From: Pseudomonadota bacterium
Lineage (GTDB): Bacteria; Bdellovibrionota_C; UBA2361; OMIW01
Direction of reading: 5' to 3'
Assembly (NCBI GenBank): GCA_900299205.1
Contig: OMIW01000090.1
Span: forward strand, 1 to 7,978
Length of the DNA: 7,978 nt
Positions 1 through 5,193 of this stretch are shown one piece after another (position 1 is the stretch's first letter; the number at the start of each line of letters is the position of its first letter). The notes beneath the pieces are model-generated. The model was not told the DNA's origin. It saw only the letters and a program-made list of their open reading frames with translations, and made no database searches. The position numbers and the translations under genes are program-made.

Positions 1-2
1 AT

Positions 3-1607
3 GCTCCCCACTGGCGAGCTGCCGTTCATCTTGCTCACAACGGGTGGTTTGTATGGCGCGATGCTCTCTTTGGCGACCTATTTGTAGGGGCGGAGCTGCT
101 TATTCCAGCACTCCTTACCTGGATAGCCGGCTCTGCGCTGGTGCTTCTCACCACCCATCGATCGATGCTCCTCGCGACGAGTAGTTGGCTCCTGTCCGGC
201 ATTGCCTTTGCCTCTTTCATCGTGGGGCGAGACCCCGTTACTTGGTCGTGTATCGCTGGAACAACGATACTCTCGTGTGCGCTCAGCCTTCCACCTCCGA
301 CCCCGAGAACCGCCCGACTCCTCGCCGTCGGACAACCGATGCTCATCTTATTGAGTGGCGCTTTGTCGCTGCAGTTTTTCCCCCTTATCCTTGGGGTCTC
401 CCTCCTTAGTACCCCCCCCAAGATCCACCTCAGGCTCTCCCCCTCTGTCTGGGCAGGTATCGGTCTCGTCCTTTTGACGATCTTCTCCCTCACACCCGCC
501 ATCCCCGATCTCGATTATCCCCGACATGCCCGGGTCACCGATTGGGTGGAGGCAACCGACATGGTGCATGCCCTCGTCGGACCGACCTCTCCGATTCAGT
601 TTATCGATATACGCGGCATTCAGAGTCGCCTCGTCACCTATCTCGCTGTGATAGCCTCATGGCTTGTAGGAGGGGTCTTCATGTCCCGACATCGAAGGAC
701 GGTGCTCGTTCCTCTGGTAGGTACTGCTCTTGTCTTTCTTGATACGCTCCCCATACGCCGTATCCAGGAAACAAGCATCCTTCTCGCGCTGGGTCGTCTC
801 TTCCCACACGGCACATCGTTTCCGAGCGCATGGATCCTCGCAGGATACCTTCCTCTTTTGTGCGCAATCACGGTTGCGCGTTCGTCAGGATTCATGCTCC
901 GGGCACTCTGGACTCTCGCCACGGTGGGGAGCGCGGTTATTACCATCCGTCTGCCCGTTCTGCCACCCCCGCCAGCTCCCGCGCAAGAGCTGATATCACT
1001 TTCCCCGAATCTTTTGTTCACCCCCTCTCGGGTGGTCGCCGAGCAGAGCACCCATCAGGTCGTTGCGACCATTCGGAATCAGGAATCGGTTATCCAACCA
1101 ATGACCTCGTTCGATGCAACCATCACCGCCTCAGCGAACGCCTCCGATGCCGGGAAATTGATCGATCCACCTCCGGGCTGGCGATGGACCTCGGGGGGCG
1201 GAACTCAGAGGGGCATCGAATGGCTCGCAGTCAGAGTTGCCAAGCCAGAGCTGCTATCTGGAATCACTATCGATTCCGGCGATTATCTGAGCGACTTTGC
1301 GCGCGGCATATCAGTCCTTGGTGCCCCCTCATGCCCCCCCGATTGGGATCCCGCTCACGGGGAACCTATTCGAGTCGAACCCTTGGCGACGATCAACGAT
1401 TGGCGAGGCCCCATCGCCGTGACCCCCAAAGGGTTACTGTACTATGGGCCCCTCACCAAGATGACCGTATATTTTAACCGACCGACTATCACGCAATGCC
1501 TCCTAATTCGGCAAACCGGAACAGCTCCCTACGACTGGTCTATTATGAAGATAGGATTGTGGCGAACGGCACACGGGAACGAGCATAATCACCCACCCAA
1601 CAGGTGA
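3..1607 (+). CDS. Polytopic membrane protein with C-terminal discoidin-like domain (5' partial)
   Basis: The reading frame is open from the left edge, giving 534 visible residues, so the true start lies outside the window. A GTG at 141 is in frame, but the hydrophobic coding character continues upstream of it. Roughly nine or ten hydrophobic segments fill visible residues 25-320. They are followed by a proline-rich linker (PVLPPPPAPA, near residue 320) and a soluble tail. Residues about 368-520 look like a galactose-binding, F5/8 type C fold: an early SANASDAG stretch, then WRWTSGG, EWLAVRVAKPELLSGITI, and a late CLLIRQTG plus YDWSIMKIGLW. Many-helix proteins with such a tail are often GT-C type glycosyltransferases or cell-envelope polysaccharide proteins. 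That function is inference, because the N-terminal catalytic loop would lie outside the window. The gene ends 19 bp inside the convergent ribBA. A C8 tract at 412-419 lies within the coding region. Confidence 0.8.
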   Translation, partial: APHWRAAVHLAHNGWFVWRDALFGDLFVGAELLIPALLTWIAGSALVLLTTHRSMLLATSSWLLSGIAFASFIVGRDPVTWSCIAGTTILSCALSLPPPTPRTARLLAVGQPMLILLSGALSLQFFPLILGVSLLSTPPKIHLRLSPSVWAGIGLVLLTIFSLTPAIPDLDYPRHARVTDWVEATDMVHALVGPTSPIQFIDIRGIQSRLVTYLAVIASWLVGGVFMSRHRRTVLVPLVGTALVFLDTLPIRRIQETSILLALGRLFPHGTSFPSAWILAGYLPLLCAITVARSSGFMLRALWTLATVGSAVITIRLPVLPPPPAPAQELISLSPNLLFTPSRVVAEQSTHQVVATIRNQESVIQPMTSFDATITASANASDAGKLIDPPPGWRWTSGGGTQRGIEWLAVRVAKPELLSGITIDSGDYLSDFARGISVLGAPSCPPDWDPAHGEPIRVEPLATINDWRGPIAVTPKGLLYYGPLTKMTVYFNRPTITQCLLIRQTGTAPYDWSIMKIGLWRTAHGNEHNHPPNR

Positions 1608-2812
1608 CCCATCCGAATTTGTTTCGTCTCAAGATATCGCGCACAGAGGGGATCATGCGGAACGAGCGACGGCACTCGTTCGGTGATGGCGATGCCATAA
1701 CTTTCAATCGCCGATAGCTTATGTGGGTTGTTTGTCATGAGGCGAATTCGGGTGATTCCAAGTGCCTTCAACATCCCAGCAGCGACGTGATAATCTCGTT
1801 CATCCGGTTCAAAACCGAGCGCAGTGTTGGCATCCACCGTATCGAGGCCCGCATCCTGAAGTTCGTACGCTCGGAGCTTGTTACCTAATCCGATCCCCCG
1901 TCCCTCCTGACGGAGGTAGAGAACCCCTCCCCGCCCCTCTGAAACAATCCTCTCCATCGCCCCAGAGAGCTGGGTACCACAATCGCATCGGCGACTTCCG
2001 AGAATATCCCCGGTGAGACACTCTGAATGAATACGGATAAGAGGGGGTTCCTCATCATCAACAACCTTACCCCGAATGAATGCAAGGTGTTCCTTAAGGT
2101 CGGCCTCATCCTCGCACGAAATGACCCGAAAAGACCCCCACGGGGTCTCCCGCTCAACATCGGCAGTTATCCGCACCAGTGGATATCGAGCAAGGCGGTG
2201 CTGACGAATCTCTTCGATCGAGGTGATCAGTAGATCGTGTTTCTTCGCAAATGCAATGACCTCAGCACCACGTGAAACCGTTCCATCAGAATTAAGGATC
2301 TCGCAGATTACCGCCGATGGGGGACTTCCGCAGAGCCTGGCGAGGTCGAACGAACCCTCCGTCTGCCCTCTCCGCCCGAATACTCCCCGCTCGTCTGCAA
2401 CGAGAGGCACGATACATCCCGGCACAACAAACGATTCAGGTCTTGCATCTATTTTCGCCACTTCGCGTATTGTGCGGGCACGAACCGACGCACCGCACGC
2501 AGCTCCACACGCCGGATCTCTTAGCCCCACGGTCACCGCGAAAGGGGTCCCGAACGAACTACGATTATCTTCTGTCTGAAATCCTAATCCGAGCCGGAGC
2601 GCCTGCGAGCGCTCGATGCTCATACATATGAGCCCGCCACACTCACGTATCATGAAAGTTACTGCTGAAGCTTCTATCCGGTCCGCGAGGAATACGAGAT
2701 CGCCCTCGTTCTCTCGATCATCGTCATCAACAAGAACAACCCCTCGGCCCGCGAGTAAATGCTCGCATATGTCAGGTATCGCCGCACAATAGGGAGAGAA
2801 AAAAGAGCTCAT
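1589..2812 (-). CDS. ribBA: RibBA-type protein: GTP cyclohydrolase II with a degenerate DHBP synthase domain
   Basis: This 407-residue two-domain protein belongs to riboflavin biosynthesis. The C-terminal half (about 211-407) is GTP cyclohydrolase II (RibA), which opens GTP to the first pyrimidine intermediate. It has the zinc ligands C265, C276 and C278 in HSECLTGD/GSRRCDCG, the YLRQEGRGIGL loop, Y316 in RAYELQD, LGFEPDERD, TNNPHK and the usual MGHLL ending. The N-terminal half (about 10-205) is homologous to 3,4-dihydroxy-2-butanone-4-phosphate synthase (RibB) and keeps DDRENEGD at 31-38. However, RxGHTEA reads RRGQTEG (metal-ligand His replaced by Q150), PGHxFPL reads PGCIVPL (C133), and the TTGxSAxDR stretch is replaced (ACGAACGASVR, 101-111). 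This half is therefore probably inactive. The ATG at 2812 is the only good start ahead of the domain, and no clear Shine-Dalgarno sequence precedes it. The gene lies 77 bp downstream of nrdR, a common partner of rib genes. Confidence 0.95.
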   Translation of the reverse strand: MSSFFSPYCAAIPDICEHLLAGRGVVLVDDDDRENEGDLVFLADRIEASAVTFMIRECGGLICMSIERSQALRLGLGFQTEDNRSSFGTPFAVTVGLRDPACGAACGASVRARTIREVAKIDARPESFVVPGCIVPLVADERGVFGRRGQTEGSFDLARLCGSPPSAVICEILNSDGTVSRGAEVIAFAKKHDLLITSIEEIRQHRLARYPLVRITADVERETPWGSFRVISCEDEADLKEHLAFIRGKVVDDEEPPLIRIHSECLTGDILGSRRCDCGTQLSGAMERIVSEGRGGVLYLRQEGRGIGLGNKLRAYELQDAGLDTVDANTALGFEPDERDYHVAAGMLKALGITRIRLMTNNPHKLSAIESYGIAITERVPSLVPHDPLCARYLETKQIRMGHLLGG

Positions 2813-2889
2813 GACGAGAACTGGAGTGACACAAATGGGGATGAGCTTTGATAACTAAGCCCCGAGAAGCTCCCAGTTCCCCCTAACGC
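2813..2889 (-). promoter_or_regulatory. Candidate structured RNA leader between nrdR and ribBA
   Basis: Read on the minus strand, this 77-nt gap can fold almost completely. An outer 7-bp stem pairs 2879-2873 (GAACTGG) with 2824-2818 (CCAGTTC). An inner perfect 6-bp stem pairs 2872-2867 (GAGCTT) with 2848-2843 (AAGCTC), stacking directly on the outer one. A GGGG in the inner loop (2863-2860) can pair with CCCC in the 3' bulge (2840-2837), giving a possible pseudoknot. The structure ends 5 nt before the ribBA ATG, and no Shine-Dalgarno sequence is seen. It does not resemble the conserved FMN (RFN) riboswitch. A regulatory role is inference. Confidence 0.35.
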
Positions 2890-3345
2890 TCATGCTCGAT
2901 CCTCGCTATCGAGACTTTTAATCGTCTCTGCGAACTGGGTGAGGTCAGAAAACTCCTGATAGACCGAAGCGAACCGCACATAAGCAACGACATCGATCCC
3001 TTTAAGGAGGCCCATTACTATTTCACCGATCCGTTTGCTCGGTATCTCCTTTACCCCTAGCTCACTGACCCGTTGCTCAACAGATTGGAGGATCTGCTCA
3101 ATCTGCGCAACTCCCACAGGGCGCTTTTCAAATGCACGGATCAATCCAGTGCGAACCTTCTCACGGGAAAACGGCTCCCGCCTCCCATCTTTTTTCTCTA
3201 CGAAGGGAAGAAACTGTTCAATCCGCTCAACCGTCGTGAACCGCTTGCCGCACGCTTGGCATTCACGACGACGACGGATCGCTCCGTCCTCAGATCGGGT
3301 GTCAATAACTGAAAGGCGATCAGAACCGCACGATGGACAGTGCAT
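2890..3345 (-). CDS. nrdR: Transcriptional repressor NrdR
   Basis: NrdR represses ribonucleotide reductase genes in response to bound ATP/dATP. The 151-residue length is typical. The N-terminal zinc ribbon has C3 and C6 (MHCPSCG) and C29 and C32 (CQACGKRFTT), with the basic RRRREC stretch between them. An ATP-cone domain spans about residues 46-136, with VEKKDGRREPFSREK near its start and the signature VVAYVRFASVY near its end. The ATG at 3345 is preceded by GGAGAA (3358-3353) at good spacing. The gene lies downstream of acpP and upstream of ribBA on the same strand; nrdR next to rib genes is a widespread arrangement. No NrdR box was recognised in this window. Confidence 0.97.
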   Translation of the reverse strand: MHCPSCGSDRLSVIDTRSEDGAIRRRRECQACGKRFTTVERIEQFLPFVEKKDGRREPFSREKVRTGLIRAFEKRPVGVAQIEQILQSVEQRVSELGVKEIPSKRIGEIVMGLLKGIDVVAYVRFASVYQEFSDLTQFAETIKSLDSEDRA

Positions 3346-3421
3346 CTCGAGGTTCTCCGAACACTGCTTCGTCGATTAGTGAGGCATCATCCCTCACAAT
3401 TCGAGCGGAATTTTCCGTCAA
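3320..3421 (-). CDS. Possible 33-codon small ORF overlapping the nrdR start
   Basis: A TTG at 3421 is preceded by an unusually G-rich ribosome-binding-like sequence (AGGGGGG, about 4 nt from the TTG). It opens a 33-residue frame that ends in a TGA inside nrdR, overlapping the nrdR start by 26 nt in another frame. The predicted peptide is hydrophilic (begins (L/M)TENSARIVRDD, ends ALSIVRF) and I recognise no family. It could be a translationally coupled leader peptide for nrdR or a chance frame. Confidence 0.15.
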   Translation of the reverse strand: MTENSARIVRDDASLIDEAVFGEPRDALSIVRF

Positions 3422-3586
3422 TACGCCCCCCTACCGGGCATCTCGCAATTCATGCAGAAGACATACAGACGGCACATCTCCTCACATCCGAAGCCTTGGA
3501 TACGGCTTCGGGGCAAGCCACACGAGGGTCACCTCCCCTCGACCCATGTATCTCTCATGACTTGCCTCCGCTCAACCGAACTCCTG
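3346..3586 (-). other. acpP-nrdR intergenic region with two perfect hairpins
   Basis: This 241-bp gap lies where fabF normally follows acpP, and no full gene is visible. On the minus strand it contains two inverted repeats. The first is CGAGGG/CCCTCG (3541-3536 with 3528-3523, 7-nt loop). The second is CCGAAGCC/GGCTTCGG (3511-3504 with 3495-3488, 8-nt loop). An upstream GGCTT (3519-3515) can pair with the same GAAGCC arm, so two exclusive folds exist. Neither hairpin is followed by a U run, so they are not ordinary terminators. A strong GGAGG (3569-3565) stands 6 nt before an ATG (3558) whose frame closes after nine codons. No convincing nrdR promoter was found. Confidence 0.4.
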
Positions 3587-3832
3587 TTAGGACTGTTTGT
3601 TCTTGATGAAGGTAACGATGTCCTCAACAGTCTGAATCTTTTCTGCCTCCTCGTCGGGGATCTCCATTTCGTATTCCTCTTCGAGTGCCATCACGAGCTC
3701 TACGATATCGAGGGAATCTGCGCCAAGGTCCTCGATCAGAGAGGCTTCGGGCGTTACGTCGTCTACGGCGGATCCGAGCTGCTCCGCTACAATGCTTCTT
3801 ACCCGCTCAGAAATCTCTTCGACCGATGCCAT
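3587..3832 (-). CDS. acpP: Acyl carrier protein AcpP
   Basis: ACP carries growing acyl chains on a 4'-phosphopantetheine arm and serves FabG, PlsX and the other fatty-acid enzymes in the cytosol. From the ATG at 3832 the product is 81 residues and strongly acidic. It shows the canonical [19 protein letters not shown] motif around the attachment residue S40, followed by the [20 protein letters not shown] helix region. The frame is open further upstream to 3898, but the start at 3832 gives the standard [11 protein letters not shown] beginning and has a GGAG about 10 nt upstream, so the longer version is rejected. It lies downstream of fabG, but with a 363-bp gap and an apparent terminator between them, so it is probably transcribed on its own. 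Confidence 0.98.
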   Translation of the reverse strand: MASVEEISERVRSIVAEQLGSAVDDVTPEASLIEDLGADSLDIVELVMALEEEYEMEIPDEEAEKIQTVEDIVTFIKNKQS

Positions 3833-4104
3833 GATGGTTATTCTCCAGAATAAAAACGAAGTGGATCCCCCGATTGGAAGATCCTGCACTATCTTCAAAA
3901 CGAATACGCAGCCTCCTGCGCCGTTTGGCCTCTCGCTACGTTCGGGTTCTTGCTACGTTTCGGGCAGTCAAGCCATCTTGACGAGCACTTTTTTCGGGGA
4001 ATCTCCCCGAGAGAGGGTTAATTCCTCTCTCACGCTCAGCCACCACGCTGATACAAGCCGGACTCCCTCGGTTGAACGGACACCGCTCTCCGGGGTAGCC
4101 ATCT
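3833..4104 (-). other. Long acpP leader with paired repeats
   Basis: If the promoter at 4105-4133 is used, the acpP mRNA carries a leader of about 265 nt. It contains two perfect inverted repeats that overlap by 2 nt: GAGAGAGG/CCTCTCTC (4031-4024 with 4016-4009, 7-nt loop) and TCGGGGA/TCCCCGA (4010-4004 with 4000-3994, 3-nt loop). The second is followed on this strand by AAAAAA rather than T's. Further down lies a tandem imperfect repeat (3965-3931). A 44-codon frame (4102-3968) spans the hairpins, but I do not recognise it and it is not called as a gene. Confidence 0.35.
3931..3965. repeat. Tandem imperfect 17/18-bp direct repeat upstream of acpP
   Basis: Two adjacent copies, TCTCGCTACGTTCGGGT (3931-3947) and TCTTGCTACGTTTCGGGC (3948-3965), differ by one T insertion and two substitutions. 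They sit 99-133 bp ahead of the acpP start. They could be a pair of binding sites for a lipid-synthesis regulator or a local duplication; the sequence cannot decide between these. Confidence 0.6.
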
Positions 4105-4133
4105 TCTTTAACGGTCACCGGACGATAAGTCAA
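4105..4133 (-). promoter_or_regulatory. Probable acpP promoter
   Basis: On the minus strand TTGACT (4133-4128, 5 of 6 matches to the -35 consensus) is followed after 17 nt by TAAAGA (4110-4105, a weak -10). An A-rich AAAAAC stretch lies just upstream. It follows the fabG terminator and precedes acpP, fitting independent expression of the abundant carrier protein. Confidence 0.4.
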
Positions 4134-4166
4134 GTTTTTAGCTAGATGACCCACCCTTCGAGCCCG

Positions 4167-4195
4167 AAAAAAAACCGTCTACCCCCCGGCAGTCG
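4167..4195 (-). terminator. Probable Rho-independent terminator of fabG
   Basis: Immediately after the fabG stop, the minus strand reads a short GC-rich hairpin: CG, an A-A mismatch, then CTGCC pairing with GGTAG (one G-U) around a GGGG loop. A run of eight T's (4174-4167) follows, one base past the stem. The T run is convincing; the stem is only moderate. Confidence 0.55.
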
Positions 4196-4945
4196 TTACA
4201 TGTACATCCCGCCGTTAACCCCAATAACCTGCCCCGTAATGTACGAAGCGGATGGCGATGCGAGGAATGCCACCAGAGACGCCACCTCGCGTGGCTCGCC
4301 GAACCTCCCAAGAGGGATCGCCTTGAGATGTTCCTCACGAACCCCCTCCGGAAGCACCTGAGTCATCTCGGTATCGATAAATCCGGGGGTAATCGCGTTC
4401 ACCGTAACATTCCGGGAAGCGAGCTCTCGGGCCATCGCCTTCGTGAGCCCGAGCATTCCCGCTTTTGACGAGACATACGGCACCTGCCCTGCATTACCCA
4501 TCTCCCCTACGACCGAACTGATATTGATTATCCGCCCCTCTCTCTGCTTCATCATTAACTTGGCAGCCGCCCGAGCAACGTAAAAGGCGCCCGAGAGGTT
4601 GGTCTGAAGCGTCTGCTCCCAATCGGCATCCTTCATCCGCACAAAAAGCCCATCCCGCGATATCCCCGCGTTGTTTACGACGATATCAAGCCGCCCTGAC
4701 TCCGCTTTAATCTGCTCTATTGCTTTGTCAACTGCCTCGCTATCCTCAACCAGAAAGGGGACAATCTTTGCGGGCGTTCCCTTTTCCTCGCATAGCGCCG
4801 CTGTCTCCTCGGCGGCATCTGAACGGGCTGCATAATTAATCCACACCGTCGCCCCTTCAGCGGCGAGCGCTACACACACAGCCCGCCCAATTCCCCGCGA
4901 CCCTCCCGTCACCAGAGCTATCTTACCCGACAACAATCCCGCCAT
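4196..4945 (-). CDS. fabG: 3-oxoacyl-[acyl-carrier-protein] reductase FabG
   Basis: FabG reduces 3-oxoacyl-ACP to 3-hydroxyacyl-ACP with NADPH in each round of fatty-acid elongation. The 249-residue length is standard for this short-chain dehydrogenase. Visible motifs are the cofactor loop TGGSRGIG (13-20), NNAG (91-94), catalytic N116, S144 in NISSVVG, and Y157 and K161 in YVSSK. After these come PGFIDTEMT and the C-terminal YITGQVIGVNGGMYM, characteristic of FabG rather than other family members. The ATG at 4945 gives the usual short lead-in MAGLLSGKIALVTG; a GAGG lies about 10 nt upstream. The usual upstream partners fabH and fabD are missing, and the divergent leuC follows on the other strand. 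A terminator right after its stop separates it from acpP. Confidence 0.97.
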   Translation of the reverse strand: MAGLLSGKIALVTGGSRGIGRAVCVALAAEGATVWINYAARSDAAEETAALCEEKGTPAKIVPFLVEDSEAVDKAIEQIKAESGRLDIVVNNAGISRDGLFVRMKDADWEQTLQTNLSGAFYVARAAAKLMMKQREGRIINISSVVGEMGNAGQVPYVSSKAGMLGLTKAMARELASRNVTVNAITPGFIDTEMTQVLPEGVREEHLKAIPLGRFGEPREVASLVAFLASPSASYITGQVIGVNGGMYM

Positions 4946-5120
4946 TTTCCAGCATCCTCAAGAATTCAGTCCTAACCACCGTGAGCCGGCCCCACTCGCC
5001 TCAGCTAAAGAGCCCCCCCCGGACAACCGGCCCTTAACACTCACACACACCGTGCCTATTTTCAATGCTCCCCTGACAAAATCCAGCCTTTACCTCTGTA
5101 CAGGGCGGACCTCAACCTCC

Positions 5121-5149
5121 TTGCTCAGTGGCCGGCACACTGCGATAAT
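5121..5149 (+). promoter_or_regulatory. Probable leuCD promoter
   Basis: TTGCTC (5121-5126) and GATAAT (5144-5149, 5 of 6 matches to the -10 consensus) are separated by 17 bp. The predicted start of transcription near 5156 gives a leader of about 38 nt before the leuC ATG. No leucine-rich leader peptide or T-box is seen in the 248-bp fabG-leuC gap. The -35 match is partial (3 of 6). Confidence 0.5.
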
Positions 5150-5193
5150 AAGGGGTCTTCATCCCACCGTTCTGCAACTCCATCAGGGAACTC

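Noticed and set aside
1-87. Short open frame from the left edge (28 codons, ending TAG at 85-87) as the tail of a separate gene
   Set aside because: The other frame, from position 3, stays open across this region and on to 1607 with continuous hydrophobic coding character, so this is an overlapping shadow.
156-167. 12-bp palindrome CATCGATCGATG
   Set aside because: It lies in coding sequence and is built from a simple ATCG repeat; probably chance.
830-1477. A 215-residue + strand frame inside the membrane-protein gene
   Set aside because: It is Arg/Ser/His rich and low in recognisable structure, as expected for an out-of-frame shadow of the true gene.
2813-2889. FMN riboswitch upstream of ribBA
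   Set aside because: The gap is too short and lacks the conserved RFN element sequences.
3480-3545. tRNA-like clover from adjacent stem-loops
   Set aside because: There is no acceptor stem, no TTC-type T loop and no consistent arm spacing.
3587-3898. A longer 103-residue ACP starting at 3898
   Set aside because: The extra 22 residues are unlike ACP, while the ATG at 3832 gives the standard N-terminus and has a ribosome-binding sequence.
3994-4010. The TCGGGGA/TCCCCGA hairpin as a terminator
   Set aside because: On the minus strand it is followed by A's; on the + strand the T's come before the hairpin. Neither fits a Rho-independent terminator.
3936-4154. A 72-residue frame on the minus strand in the fabG-acpP gap
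   Set aside because: No recognisable domain or good ribosome-binding sequence, and it runs across the likely promoter and the leader repeats.
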